From: Arhodomonas sp052060015
GTDB lineage: Bacteria; Pseudomonadota; Gammaproteobacteria; Nitrococcales; Nitrococcaceae
Direction: 5' to 3'
Assembly (NCBI RefSeq): GCF_052060015.1
Contig: NZ_JBPODZ010000003.1
Span: 248,001 to 312,000 of the forward strand
DNA: 64,000 nucleotides
How positions within the stretch are numbered: the first letter of the stretch is position 1; each line of letters opens with the position of its first letter. This document shows, piece by piece, positions 27,892 through 37,562 of this stretch. The translations under genes and the position numbers were made by a program. Below the pieces are notes generated by a model. The model was not told where the DNA came from. It searched no databases and worked only from the letters and a program-made list of their open reading frames with translations.

Positions 27892-28956
27892 ATGGCGCTC
27901 AGCGCGGACAGCATGCGGTGCGGCGAGTTTCGCACCACCTATAAGGCGGACACCACCATTTTCCCCACGCCCATGTCGCGGAACTTCGCCATCGCCGGCG
28001 TGGTGTTGCTGCTGCTTGCGCCCCTGGTGCTCAGCAGCTACCAGCTTAACCTGCTGATCCAGATCGGCTACTACGGTATCGCCGCCCTGGGGCTGAACAT
28101 CCTGGTGGGGTTCTCGGGGCAGATCTCGCTGGGCCACGGCGCGTTCTTCGGCTTCGGGGCCTTCGCCTCGGCCTGGCTGTACAACACCACCGGCATACCG
28201 GTGATCTTGTGCATCCCCCTCGCCGGCGTGCTGACCACCGCCGTGGGCATGATCGTCGGCATCCCGGCGATGCGCATCAAGGGGCTGTACCTCGCCATCG
28301 CCACGCTCGCGGCGCAGTTCATCCTCGAGGACTTCTTCAGCCGCGCGGCCTGGTTCACCGGCGGTTCCGCCGGCGCAATGGCCGAGCCGCTGTCCCTGTT
28401 CGGCTATACGTTCATGAGTGACGAGCGCTATTTTTACATCGTGCTCGCCTTCGTGGTCGTGATGTACCTGCTCGGCGCCAACCTCCTGCGCAGCCGCGAC
28501 GGCCGGGCCTTCGTCGCCGTCCGTGATCACTACCTCTCCGCCGAGATTATGGGGATCAACCTCAGCAAGTACCGGGTGCTCGCCTTCGGTGTGGCCTCGT
28601 TCTATGCGGGCGTCGGCGGGGCGTTGTTCGCCCACTACCTGAGCTTCGTCTCGGCGGAGGGCTTTACCATCGTGCTGTCCATCCAGTTCCTCGGCATGAT
28701 CATCATCGGTGGTCTCGGCTCGGTGATGGGCACGCTCATGGGCACGGCCTTTATGGTGCTGCTGCCGGAGGTCATGGAGTGGAGCTCGGGTGCGGTGAGC
28801 GTGGTCTTCCCTGGCTTCAGCCAGGGGCTGTCATACCTCCGCGAGATGGCCATTGGTCTGGCCATCGTGCTGTTCCTGATCTTCGAGCCGGATGGCCTCG
28901 CCCACCGCTGGAAGCTCATCAAGGCCTACTGGAAGCTCTATCCTTTCTCATACTGA
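27892..28956 (+). CDS. livM: Branched-chain-type ABC transporter permease (LivM)
   Basis: A 354-aa polytopic permease. After a ~30-residue hydrophilic N-terminus come about nine hydrophobic helices. LivM markers include GYYGIAALGLNILVGFSGQISLGHGAFFGFGAF and the EAA-like loop RDHYLSAEIMGINLSKYRVLAFGVASFYAGVGGAL. A GAGGAGGAGAGAGG RBS lies just upstream. The 24-base gap to livH and the periplasmic binding protein gene that follows support a single operon. Confidence 0.92.
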   Translation: MALSADSMRCGEFRTTYKADTTIFPTPMSRNFAIAGVVLLLLAPLVLSSYQLNLLIQIGYYGIAALGLNILVGFSGQISLGHGAFFGFGAFASAWLYNTTGIPVILCIPLAGVLTTAVGMIVGIPAMRIKGLYLAIATLAAQFILEDFFSRAAWFTGGSAGAMAEPLSLFGYTFMSDERYFYIVLAFVVVMYLLGANLLRSRDGRAFVAVRDHYLSAEIMGINLSKYRVLAFGVASFYAGVGGALFAHYLSFVSAEGFTIVLSIQFLGMIIIGGLGSVMGTLMGTAFMVLLPEVMEWSSGAVSVVFPGFSQGLSYLREMAIGLAIVLFLIFEPDGLAHRWKLIKAYWKLYPFSY

Positions 28957-29020
28957 CAACCACCAAGCAACGGGCACTCGCCCGAATTACGCCAACCACG
29001 CTAGTGGAGGAGAGAGAAGC

Positions 29021-30262
29021 ATGATCCGTACTACCACCATTGCACTGTCGGCGGCGGCGGCCCTCGGCCTGGCGGCCGGCGCTCAGGCCCAGGAGTCTAT
29101 CCCCGTCGGCCACATCGCCGCCTATACCGGGGCGACCTCGTCGGTGGGCAAGGTCTACGGCCAGGGTGTCGAGGACGCCATCGCCTACATCAATGACCAG
29201 GGCGGCATCAATGGCCGCATGATCGACAAGGACACCGTGGACTATGGCTACGAGGCGCCCCGCGCCATCGCCACCTACAAGCGTTGGACCGGCTCCGACA
29301 ACCCGCCGCCGGTGATCCAGGGCTGGGGCACCGCGGACACCGAGGCGCTGGTGCGCTTCGTCGCCCGCGATGAGATCGTGTACATGTCCGCCTCCTATTC
29401 CGGGCACCTGACCGACCCCACCGGGAAGTCGGAGCACACCAAGAACCCCGCCCCGTACAACTTCTTCTACGGACCCTCCTATACCGACGGCTGCCGGGCG
29501 ATGGTGTCCTGGGCCAAGCAGGACTGGGCGGACCGGGGCGAGGACGGAACCCCGAAGTGGGTGCACATGGGCGACAACCACCCCTACCCCAACGCCCCCA
29601 AGGCGGCCTGCTCACAGTACGCCGAGAACCAGGGTTTCGAGGTGCTGAATCCCATCGTCTACTCGCTCGCCCCGGGGGACTTCAAGGCGCAGTGCCTGTC
29701 GCTCCAGGACGCGGATGCCGACTACGCATACCTGGCCAACACCTCGGGCTCCAACATCTCGTTGCTCAAGGCCTGTGACACGGTGGATGTCGATGTGCAG
29801 TTCGTCTCCAATGTCTGGGGTTTCGACGAGCTGGCGGCGCCGGCGGCGGAGGCCGCGGGTGACGGCATCGTCTTCCCGGTAGGCGCGGCACAGTGGGGCG
29901 CGGATGTCCCCGGCATGGACACCATCGAGGAGATCTCCCAGATGTCCGGCGGTGGCGAGCGGGCCCTGCACTATATGCGTGGTGCCTGCTCGGTGTACTT
30001 CATGCGTGACGCCATGCTCATGGCGGCCGAGGACGGCGATATTACCGGTCCACGGGTGAAGGCTGCCCTGGAGAGCATGCGCAGCCACGTGCCGGAGGGC
30101 ATGAAGGGTGTCTGCCTGCCGCACACCTGGACCAACGAGAATCACCGCGGGACCACCGAGGTGATGGTCTACCAGAACGAGTGGAAGGGGGGCGGCGACT
30201 TCGAGCTCAACAAGCTGACCACTGTCGACCTGCCACGCCGGGACGACTGGCTCGGCTGGTGA
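29021..30262 (+). CDS. ABC transporter substrate-binding protein (Peripla_BP_6/LivK-like)
   Basis: 413 aa with a Sec signal peptide (MIRTTTIALSAAAALGLAAGAQA, cut before QES) and a type I periplasmic binding fold (VGHIAAYTGATSSVGKVYGQGVEDAIAYIND). It delivers the ligand to LivHM in the periplasm. It is longer than leucine-binding proteins and carries six cysteines, unusual for this family; some may form disulfides. The ligand is unknown. The companion acyl-CoA ligases suggest an organic acid, so I do not name it livK. GGAGGAGAGAG stands before the ATG. Confidence 0.88.
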   Translation: MIRTTTIALSAAAALGLAAGAQAQESIPVGHIAAYTGATSSVGKVYGQGVEDAIAYINDQGGINGRMIDKDTVDYGYEAPRAIATYKRWTGSDNPPPVIQGWGTADTEALVRFVARDEIVYMSASYSGHLTDPTGKSEHTKNPAPYNFFYGPSYTDGCRAMVSWAKQDWADRGEDGTPKWVHMGDNHPYPNAPKAACSQYAENQGFEVLNPIVYSLAPGDFKAQCLSLQDADADYAYLANTSGSNISLLKACDTVDVDVQFVSNVWGFDELAAPAAEAAGDGIVFPVGAAQWGADVPGMDTIEEISQMSGGGERALHYMRGACSVYFMRDAMLMAAEDGDITGPRVKAALESMRSHVPEGMKGVCLPHTWTNENHRGTTEVMVYQNEWKGGGDFELNKLTTVDLPRRDDWLGW

Positions 30263-30269
30263 CGGCCCG

Positions 30270-30295
30270 GGGCGGGGCGTGCGAGCGCCCCGCCC
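30270..30295 (+). promoter_or_regulatory. Intra-operon hairpin after the binding-protein gene
   Basis: GGGCGGGGCG (30270-30279) pairs perfectly with CGCCCCGCCC (30286-30295) across a six-base loop, with no T-tract. Such hairpins behind binding-protein genes commonly stabilise the upstream mRNA or reduce downstream expression. Confidence 0.55.
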
Positions 30296-30319
30296 GCTGA
30301 ATCCGAGGAGGTAGGCACG

Positions 30320-31141
<822 letters not shown>

Positions 31142-31151
31142 CGGAGCGGCA

Positions 31152-32390
31152 ATGACCGGTTTCTACGATGAATTGGAGACGCGCAGCGTGGCGGCGCGCG
31201 CCGAGGCGATGGCGGAGGCCCTTCCCCGCCAGGTGCGCCAGGCGCGCGAGCGCGCCCCCCACTACGCCGATCGTCTCGCGGATGTGGACCCCGCGGGGGT
31301 AACCGATCGCGACGCCCTGGCGCGGCTGCCGGTGCTGCGCAAGACGGAGTTGGTGGAGCGCCAGGACGCGGCGCCGCCCTTCGGCGGGCTGACCGCCATG
31401 GGGGAGCGGGACCTGCTGCGGGTATTCCGCTCGCCGGGGCCCATCCATGAGCCGCAGTCCCGCCGCGAGGACTTCTGGCGCTTCGCCCGGGCCATGGTCG
31501 CTGCGGGCTTCGAGCGCGGCGGTGGGCTGGTGCACAACACCTTCGCCTACCATTTCACCCCCGCGGGTTTCATGTTCGACGGTGCCGCAGCCGCGTTGGG
31601 ATGCCCCGTATTTCCGGCCGGCACCGGGCAGACCGAGCAACAGGTCGGAGCGATGGCCGCGCTGCGGCCGCGCTATTACACGGGAACGCCGTCGTTCCTC
31701 AACATCCTCCTCGAGAAGGCGGACGAGTTGGGCGAGGACGTGGGCTCGCTGACACATGGCCTGGTTACCGCCGAGCCGTTGCCCCCTTCACTGGTGGAGC
31801 GCTTCGCCGGCCGCGGTATCGATGTCTACCAGTGCTATGGCACCGCTGACCTGGGCCTCATCGCCTATGAGACCTCGGCCCGGGAAGGGCTGGTGGTGGA
31901 CGAGGGGGTGATCGTGGAGATCGTCCGTCCCGGCACCGGTGATCCGGTCCCCGACGGCGAGGTCGGCGAGGTGGTGGTCACAACCCTGAATCCGGACTAT
32001 CCCCTCATCCGTTTCGCCACCGGCGACCTCTCCGCCGTGCTCGAGGGGCCCTGTCCCACCGGCCGGACCAATCAGCGGATCCGCGGCTGGATGGGCCGCG
32101 CGGACCAGACGGCAAAGGTACGCGGGATGTTCGTGCACCCCTCCCAGGTGGATGCCCTGGTCAAGCGCCACCCCGAGCTCACTCGGGCGCGGTTGGTGGT
32201 CACGCAGCAGGAGCACCGTGACGTGATGACCCTGCACTGCGAGGCGCGGGATCGTCCGGAGGGCCTCGCCGAGGCCGTCGGCGAGTCCATCCGGGAGCTC
32301 TGCGGGCTGCGCGGCGAGGTGGCCCTGGAGGAACCGGGCACGCTTGCCAACGACGGCAAGGTCATCGACGATCAGCGCGAGTTCCGGTAG
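31152..32390 (+). CDS. Phenylacetate-CoA ligase-like AMP-dependent ligase
   Basis: 412 aa from the ATG at 31152, 10 bases after livF. It resembles PaaK-type ANL ligases: the N-terminal HYADRLADVDPAGVTDRDALARLPVLRKTEL, YQCYGTADLGLIAYE (A5), and IRFATGDLSAVLEG with GWMGRADQTAKVRGMFVHPSQVDALVKRHP (A7/A8). The first glycine-rich phosphate loop is degenerate (RVFRSPGPIHEP), as in many PaaK relatives. It probably activates an aromatic or branched carboxylate taken up by the adjoining ABC system; the substrate is unknown. Last gene of the Liv operon. Confidence 0.83.
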   Translation: MTGFYDELETRSVAARAEAMAEALPRQVRQARERAPHYADRLADVDPAGVTDRDALARLPVLRKTELVERQDAAPPFGGLTAMGERDLLRVFRSPGPIHEPQSRREDFWRFARAMVAAGFERGGGLVHNTFAYHFTPAGFMFDGAAAALGCPVFPAGTGQTEQQVGAMAALRPRYYTGTPSFLNILLEKADELGEDVGSLTHGLVTAEPLPPSLVERFAGRGIDVYQCYGTADLGLIAYETSAREGLVVDEGVIVEIVRPGTGDPVPDGEVGEVVVTTLNPDYPLIRFATGDLSAVLEGPCPTGRTNQRIRGWMGRADQTAKVRGMFVHPSQVDALVKRHPELTRARLVVTQQEHRDVMTLHCEARDRPEGLAEAVGESIRELCGLRGEVALEEPGTLANDGKVIDDQREFR

Positions 32391-32541
32391 GGGCCTTCTC
32401 GAGAACGCGGGGTGCTGACAGCCATAGGGCAGGCCGCTGGGCAAACGGGGGCCATATCGGTTTACGCTAATAGCCCGTAACGGCCCGGGGTCGCTTCGCC
32501 GGGGTGTCGCAGCGGCGAAAGTCGGCGTCAGGGTTCGCGAA

Positions 32542-32569
32542 TTGCGGGCCCACCGGCCTGCGGGATAAT
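32542..32569 (+). promoter_or_regulatory. Candidate promoter of etfBA
   Basis: TTGCGG (32542-32547) and GATAAT (32564-32569) are separated by 16 bases, about 30 bases before the etfB ATG. The -35 box is weak. The rest of the 212-base gap after 32390 shows no other signal that I trust. Confidence 0.35.
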
Positions 32570-32602
32570 AAGTAACGGATACAGGAACGGACGGGAGCGA
32601 TC

Positions 32603-33352
32603 ATGAAGGTACTGGTCCCGGTCAAGCGGGTGGTGGACTACAACGTCAAGGTCCGGGTAAAGGCGGACGGCTCCGGCGTTGAGACCGCCAACGTCAAGCA
32701 TTCGATGAACCCCTTCGATGAGATCGCCGTGGAGGAGGCGGTCCGGTTGAAGGAGTCGGGCAAGGTCGAGGAGATCGTCGCGGTCTCCCTGGGCGAGCAG
32801 TCGAGCCAGGAGACATTGCGCACCGCCCTGGCGATGGGTGCCGATCGTGGCATGCTCATCACCAGCGAGGAGGCGCTGCAGCCCTTGGCGGTGGCGAAGG
32901 CGTTGGCCAAAGTGGTGGAGCGCGAGGAGCCCGGGCTGGTCATTGCCGGCAAGCAGGCGATCGACGACGACGCCAATCAGACCGCGCAGATGCTCGCCGC
33001 GCTGCTCGGCTGGGGGCAGGGGACCTTTGCCTGCGGCCTCGAGCTCGAGGATGGCACCGCCACGGTGAGCCGGGAGATCGACGGGGGTACCCAGACGGTG
33101 CGTCTGAAGCTCCCGGCGGTGGTGAGCACGGACCTGCGTCTCAACGAGCCGCGCTACGTCAAGCTCCCGAACATCATGAAGGCGAAGAAGAAGCAGCTAG
33201 ACGTGATCGATGCCGCCGAGCTGGGGGTGGACCTGGCGCCGCGGCTGAAGACGCTCAATGTTGCCGAGCCGCCGAAGCGCCAGGGGGGCGTGAAGGTGGA
33301 TAGTGTCGCCGGGCTGGTCGAGAAACTCCGCAACGAGGCGAAGGTGATCTGA
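32603..33352 (+). CDS. etfB: Electron transfer flavoprotein beta subunit
   Basis: 249 aa, the usual size. It carries the ETF-beta signature around VVSTDLRLNEPRYVKLPNIMKAKKK and the AMP-site region VSLGEQSSQETLRTALAMGADRGML. With EtfA it forms the FAD/AMP heterodimer that takes electrons from acyl-CoA dehydrogenases, such as the one at 20143-21303, and passes them to ETF-quinone oxidoreductase. ACGGGAG serves as the RBS. It is 2 bases from etfA, so the pair is coupled. Confidence 0.96.
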   Translation: MKVLVPVKRVVDYNVKVRVKADGSGVETANVKHSMNPFDEIAVEEAVRLKESGKVEEIVAVSLGEQSSQETLRTALAMGADRGMLITSEEALQPLAVAKALAKVVEREEPGLVIAGKQAIDDDANQTAQMLAALLGWGQGTFACGLELEDGTATVSREIDGGTQTVRLKLPAVVSTDLRLNEPRYVKLPNIMKAKKKQLDVIDAAELGVDLAPRLKTLNVAEPPKRQGGVKVDSVAGLVEKLRNEAKVI

Positions 33353-33354
33353 AC

Positions 33355-34299
33355 ATGAGCAACGTGCTGATCATTGCGGACCACGACAACGACACCCTGG
33401 GCGCGGCCACGCTGTCCACGGTGACCGCGGCGGCCGCCATCGGCGGGGACATCGACCTGCTGGTGGCCGGCCAAGGCAGCGAGGCAGTGGCGGAGGCGGC
33501 CTCCAAGGTACCGGGCGTCGGGCGGGTGCTCCACGCCGAGGCCGAGCACTATGCCCACCCCACCGCCGAGGACCTGGCGGCGCTGGTCACCGAGCTGGCG
33601 CGCGGGTACTCCCATGTGCTCGCCCCGGCGACCACCACCGGTAAGAACTTCCTGCCCCGGGTGGCGGCCAGCCTGGATGTGGCCATGGTCTCCGAGATCG
33701 TCGCCGTGGAGTCCGAGGACACCTTCCGGCGGCCGATCTACGCCGGCAATGCCATCGCCACGGTGCAGTCCACGGACGCCATCAAGGTGATCACCGTCCG
33801 CGCCACCGGTTTCGACCCGGCGGCCGCCGAGGGCGGCGGCGCCACGGTGGAGGCAGTGGAGGCCATGCCCCACAACGACGTTGCCGAGTTCGTCGATGAG
33901 TCGTTGACCAGCTCCGACCGCCCGGAGCTCACGGCGGCCGAGATCGTCGTCTCCGGCGGTCGCGGGGTGGGTTCCGGCGAGAACTTCGCGCTGATCGAGC
34001 GTCTGGCCGACAAGCTCGGCGCGGCAGTGGGTGCCTCGCGGGCGGCGGTGGACGCCGGGTTCGTGCCCAATGACTACCAGGTGGGCCAGACCGGCAAGAT
34101 CGTTGCCCCCAAGCTCTATATCGCCGTCGGCATCAGCGGCGCCATCCAGCACCTTGCGGGCATGAAGGACTCGAAGGTGGTGGTGGCGATCAACAAGGAC
34201 GAGGAGGCGCCGATCTTCGAGGTGGCGGACTACGGCCTGGTCGCCGATCTCTTCGAGGCGGTGCCGGAGCTCGAGGCCGAGCTCGACAAGGGCGGCTGA
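33355..34299 (+). CDS. etfA: Electron transfer flavoprotein alpha subunit
   Basis: 314 aa. The N-terminal half is the EtfA/B fold (SNVLIIADHDNDTLGAATLSTVTAA). The C-terminal half has the FAD-binding signature LYIAVGISGAIQHLAGMKDSKVVVAINKDEEAPIFEVADYGLVADLFEAVPEL, with the expected SGGRGVGSGENF loop. It binds the FAD of the heterodimer. Immediately downstream of etfB. It serves the catabolic block upstream in the window. Confidence 0.96.
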   Translation: MSNVLIIADHDNDTLGAATLSTVTAAAAIGGDIDLLVAGQGSEAVAEAASKVPGVGRVLHAEAEHYAHPTAEDLAALVTELARGYSHVLAPATTTGKNFLPRVAASLDVAMVSEIVAVESEDTFRRPIYAGNAIATVQSTDAIKVITVRATGFDPAAAEGGGATVEAVEAMPHNDVAEFVDESLTSSDRPELTAAEIVVSGGRGVGSGENFALIERLADKLGAAVGASRAAVDAGFVPNDYQVGQTGKIVAPKLYIAVGISGAIQHLAGMKDSKVVVAINKDEEAPIFEVADYGLVADLFEAVPELEAELDKGG

Positions 34300-34380
34300 G
34301 TAAGCCGCCCGCGCGCGGCGTGTCCCCGCTCGGCGGGGATGCCCGCCCGGCGCGTGCCGGGAGACAGAGATGCCTCGCAC

Positions 34381-34406
34381 TGGTGCATTCCTCCCGCGAT
34401 GCACCA
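34381..34406. promoter_or_regulatory. Inverted repeat upstream of the 74-aa gene
   Basis: TGGTGCAT (34381-34388) and ATGCACCA (34399-34406) are perfect 8-bp arms 10 bases apart, in the 222-base gap after etfA. They could be an operator or an RNA hairpin; no regulator is identified. A second small stem, TCCCCGC/GCGGGGA (34323-34339), lies closer to etfA and lacks a T-tract. Confidence 0.4.
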
Positions 34407-34521
34407 CGCCTTCGCACAAGACTTGTTCAATCAGGGAGTTGTGGTCACAGCACCTAGTATGCTGCGACGCAACACAATGCGCTATGGTGGTCCCCGTCAG
34501 CGACGCAAAGGGAGCAAACCC

Positions 34522-34746
34522 ATGGCGCAATGGTACCTGCTAAGCGGTCCGAGCGGTTCCGCCGCGCCGCAACGCGTCAAGATCCTTGCCGAAAGTCCGG
34601 AAGAGGCCGTCCGCAAGGGATGGGCCCAAGGCTTCGACCATCATTCCTGCGTGCTCGACGAGCGGACCGGCGCCCGATTGCGTCGGCTTGGCATGAGCGT
34701 TGCTTTTCTCTTTGAGGAGGCGCCGGTCATCGGCCGGCACCGCTGA
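34522..34746 (+). CDS. Small hypothetical protein (74 aa)
   Basis: The ATG at 34522 follows AAGGGAG (34508-34514) at a good distance; the frame is open further upstream without an RBS. The protein (MAQWYLLSGPSGSAAPQRVK...) reads like a small soluble beta-rich protein, with 'AESPEEAVRKGWAQGF' resembling domains that adapt a field to aspartate/glutamate-rich helices. I recognise no family. It is a single-gene unit with its own terminator at 34796, which supports a real, separately expressed gene. Confidence 0.6.
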   Translation: MAQWYLLSGPSGSAAPQRVKILAESPEEAVRKGWAQGFDHHSCVLDERTGARLRRLGMSVAFLFEEAPVIGRHR

Positions 34747-34795
34747 GCGCCATCCACGACCACGGGGACGGGCGTCGCCTGCGGCGAAGCCCATT

Positions 34796-34830
34796 GGCCG
34801 GCCCCGCTGCGGGGCCGGCCCTTTCTATCT
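34796..34830 (+). terminator. Rho-independent terminator after the 74-aa gene
   Basis: Perfect 10-bp stem GGCCGGCCCC (34796-34805)/GGGGCCGGCC (34811-34820), loop GCTGC, followed by CTTTCTATCT. It also separates this gene from the convergent RpiR-type regulator. Confidence 0.8.
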
Positions 34831-34842
34831 ATTGCGAGCGGG

Positions 34843-35775
34843 TTACTCGATGTTCAGGGCCTCGAAGGCCGCTTCCCGCCGCCCGAGTGGCTCGATCAAC
34901 GCCTCGCCAAGGGACGCCGCCAGCTCGGCGAGCAGTCCCTCCGCCACCATGAACAGGGCGGCCACCGGATTGAAGTAGTACGGCCCCTCGCACCGGGCGT
35001 GGAGGTTGAAGTCGCCATGGGTCCGGGCGGGGGAGGCGAAGTGATTGGTGACGGTCACCACCGTCGCGCCCCGTTCCGCCGCCAGGGCGCAGGCGTCGAT
35101 GGCCAGGCGTGTTTCCGGGCGGACCGTGACCGCGATGAGGACGTCACCCTCACCGATATCGCTGATTTCCTCGGCTACGGTGAAGCCGCTGCCACCCAGG
35201 GTGGTCACCGGTTTGCCGGTGAATGCGAGGTAGTAGCCGAGGTAGTGGGCCACGCTGTAGCAGCCACGCAGGCCGAGGACGTAGAGGCGACGGGCTTGGA
35301 GTACCGCATCGCTGATTTCGGTCAGGGTACCCGGCTCGAGGGCGGCGGCCGTGTCCGCAAGGTTCTCCAGCTCCCGGGTGGCCGCCATCATCCCGGCACT
35401 ATGGCCGCCGTCCGCGCTCGCTCCAGGCGCCTGGGTGCTCTCCAGCAAGCGCTGGGCCTGCTCGGTGTAGAAATGCCGGCCCTGGGCCACGGCCAGGCGG
35501 AACACCCGCTGGAAGCCTTTGAAACCGTCGAAGCCGAGGCGCCGGGCCAGGCGGCTGAGGGTGGAGGGGCTCACTCCGTGGTGACCGGCGATCCCGGCGA
35601 TACTCCCCAGGGTGACCTCTTCCGGACAGGCCAGCATCTCCTCAAGCACGGCGATGCCGCGGTTGCCGAGGCGGATGGGGCCCTCGTCCCGTCGGGCCGA
35701 CTCCAGGATCCGGCGCAGATCCTCGAGGGATTCCGGGGGTCGGGCGGGTGTCGGTTGCGTGGCGTATTGGCTCAT
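34843..35775 (-). CDS. MurR/RpiR family transcriptional regulator
   Basis: 310 aa from the ATG at 35775; a GTG at 35793 overlapping the upstream gene by 11 bases is an alternative. The N-terminal HTH_6 domain (residues ~10-85) includes ITGHHGVSPSTLSRLARRLGF-like residues (AGHHGVSPSTLSRLARRLGFDG). The C-terminal SIS domain (~125-280: RRLYVLGLRGCYSVAHYLGYYL, TVTNHFASPARTHGDF) usually senses a phosphosugar, but amino-acid-linked members exist. It is the last gene of the ABC/C45 operon and probably controls it; a palindrome lies at the operon's promoter. Confidence 0.88.
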   Translation of the reverse strand: MSQYATQPTPARPPESLEDLRRILESARRDEGPIRLGNRGIAVLEEMLACPEEVTLGSIAGIAGHHGVSPSTLSRLARRLGFDGFKGFQRVFRLAVAQGRHFYTEQAQRLLESTQAPGASADGGHSAGMMAATRELENLADTAAALEPGTLTEISDAVLQARRLYVLGLRGCYSVAHYLGYYLAFTGKPVTTLGGSGFTVAEEISDIGEGDVLIAVTVRPETRLAIDACALAAERGATVVTVTNHFASPARTHGDFNLHARCEGPYYFNPVAALFMVAEGLLAELAASLGEALIEPLGRREAAFEALNIE

Positions 35776-35782
35776 GCTGGCG

Positions 35783-36823
35783 TCACCCGTCACTCGCTGC
35801 GCTCGGGGGAAAGCGGCGTTGTACCGCCACTCGTGCCTGCGGTGACGGCCGGAGCTCCGCCGTTATACCACCGTGCCGCAGGGTAAAGACAACCGTGGCC
35901 AGGGTGTTCTCGCGGTCCGGGTCCCCCGGGTCCGTGCGATGGATGGGCAGCCACGGGTCTCCCTGGTCGCCGAGAACGCCCAGCAGCGCGCTGGGGGCGT
36001 CGCCGGGGTCGGTCTGTGCGCACCAGCCTTCCAGTTGCTCCTGGCGGGCGGCCGATGAGGCGGTCACCCGTTGGGGGATATCGCGGCAATCGGGATGCAC
36101 CAGGTGGTTGGCGTGGACCGCCACCGGCGACGCTGGACGGGCGGAGATGCGCTGGAAAGGCGCCTCCACCGAGAGCGGGGAAAGGGTGCTCGTATCCGCC
36201 ATCATGAAATGGAAGCCGCCGCTGCGCTCCAGGCCGTCGAGAAGGCGGAGCGCTTCGTCTACCTCGCTGCAACCCAGCAACGCGCGGGCGGAGACCATCC
36301 GCGGGATGCCGGGCGGGTGCTCGGTCAGGCGGAGGTTGTTAACCGTGTACGCTAGCCCTGCGGCGTTCATCGCCAGCGTATGGCCGGGCAGTGAGCCGGG
36401 ATAGCAGAAGGTGAAGAACGCCGGGCCGTCATCCGGCGCTGCATCCAGCGCGAAGCAAGCGTCGCGTAGCGCCGGGTCGCCATCCTCGTTGTGGGCGAGC
36501 CAGCAGCGGCCCCGTCCCTTCACTGCCACGGAACTGCAGCCCTCCGGTCCGGTGGGGGCGAGATCGCCCCGGCAGTTCCACAGCAGCACCGCCTCCAGCG
36601 GCTGCCCCAGGCCAATGGCCAGGCCTTCCAGCTCCCGCCAAATTCCCGGGAAGGCGGCGCGGATGCGGCCGGCGACGTCGTCCAGCCAGCCCGTGGGCAG
36701 CCGGCGTTGCAGCCGCCGGAAGTCATCGCCCGGGCGGATGCGTCGGACGAAGGCCTCCCGCCCGCGCTCGCCAAGCTCGCGGCCGAGGGTGTAGGGGTCG
36801 CCCCCGATGCGGAGATGATCCAT
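35783..36823 (-). CDS. C45-type acyltransferase/hydrolase (AAT-like, Ntn fold)
   Basis: 346 aa resembling the C45 autoproteolytic family (isopenicillin N acyltransferase-like). GCSSVAVKGRGRCWLAHNEDG contains the candidate catalytic cysteine, C95 or nearby, which becomes the N-terminal nucleophile after self-cleavage. MVSARALLGCSEVDEALRLLD and HANHLVHPDC are the later conserved blocks. Family members cut or form amide bonds in peptides or N-acyl compounds. It sits 10 bases after the ABC ATPase gene and just before the RpiR regulator, so it probably processes the imported compound. No signal peptide is seen, so it is cytoplasmic. Confidence 0.8.
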   Translation of the reverse strand: MDHLRIGGDPYTLGRELGERGREAFVRRIRPGDDFRRLQRRLPTGWLDDVAGRIRAAFPGIWRELEGLAIGLGQPLEAVLLWNCRGDLAPTGPEGCSSVAVKGRGRCWLAHNEDGDPALRDACFALDAAPDDGPAFFTFCYPGSLPGHTLAMNAAGLAYTVNNLRLTEHPPGIPRMVSARALLGCSEVDEALRLLDGLERSGGFHFMMADTSTLSPLSVEAPFQRISARPASPVAVHANHLVHPDCRDIPQRVTASSAARQEQLEGWCAQTDPGDAPSALLGVLGDQGDPWLPIHRTDPGDPDRENTLATVVFTLRHGGITAELRPSPQARVAVQRRFPPSAASDG

Positions 36824-36833
36824 CGCGCCGTGC

Positions 36834-37562
36834 CTACTGGATGTGGACTAGGAAGTCCGCGAAGCGCTGCGTCGGCGGCTCGCGCATGAGCTCACGGGGG
36901 TCGCCGTCCAGGGCGATGCGCCCGCCGTCCATGAACAGCAGCCGGGTGCCCACCTCCCGGGCGAAGGACATCTCGTGGGTGACCACGATCATGGTCATAC
37001 CCGCCTGGGCGACCTCGCCCATCACCCGCAGCACCTCATAGCGTAGCTCCGGATCCAGCGCGGAGGTGGGCTCGTCGAACAGCATCAGGTCCGGATTGAT
37101 CGCCAGCGCCCGGGCGATGGCCACCCGCTGGGCCTGCCCGCCGGAGAGCTCGTCGGGGTAGTGCTCGGCGCGGTCGGCCATGCCGACCATCTCCAGGATG
37201 GGCATGGCCGCTTCCTTGGCCCCCCGCCGGGATTTGCCGCGGACCCGTCGCAGGCCGTAGGCGACGTTGCCCAGCGCGGTCATGTGCGGGAACAGGTTGA
37301 ATTGCTGGAACACCATCCCCGCCTCCCGGCGGATCTCGCGGATATTGGTGCGCGGGTCGGCGACATTCTTACCCTCCACGCGAAGGGCGCCGGAGGTGAT
37401 GGGCTCCAGGGCGTTGATGCAGCGAAGCAGTGTGGACTTGCCCGAGCCCGACGGCCCGACCACGAACACCACCTCGCCCTGCTCGATGTTGAAGTCCAGG
37501 TCCCGCAGGACCACCAGGTCGCCAAAGGCCTTGGTGACGTTGTCGAATTCGACCATGCTCAT
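36834..37562 (-). CDS. Polar amino acid ABC transporter ATP-binding protein
   Basis: 242 aa of the GlnQ/HisP type. Walker A is VGPSGSGKSTLLRCINALEP, the signature LSGGQAQRVAIARALAINP, Walker B LMLFDEPTSALDPEL and the switch VVTHEMSFAREVGTRLLFMDGG. Its start overlaps the permease stop by four bases. It couples ATP hydrolysis to uptake through the permease at 37559-38215. Subfamily placement is clear; the exact substrate is not. Confidence 0.93.
   Translation of the reverse strand: MSMVEFDNVTKAFGDLVVLRDLDFNIEQGEVVFVVGPSGSGKSTLLRCINALEPITSGALRVEGKNVADPRTNIREIRREAGMVFQQFNLFPHMTALGNVAYGLRRVRGKSRRGAKEAAMPILEMVGMADRAEHYPDELSGGQAQRVAIARALAINPDLMLFDEPTSALDPELRYEVLRVMGEVAQAGMTMIVVTHEMSFAREVGTRLLFMDGGRIALDGDPRELMREPPTQRFADFLVHIQ

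Noticed and set aside
34381..34406. NtrC-type site upstream of the 74-aa gene
   Set aside because: The half-sites are in the wrong order and spacing for TGCACC-N5-GGTGCA.
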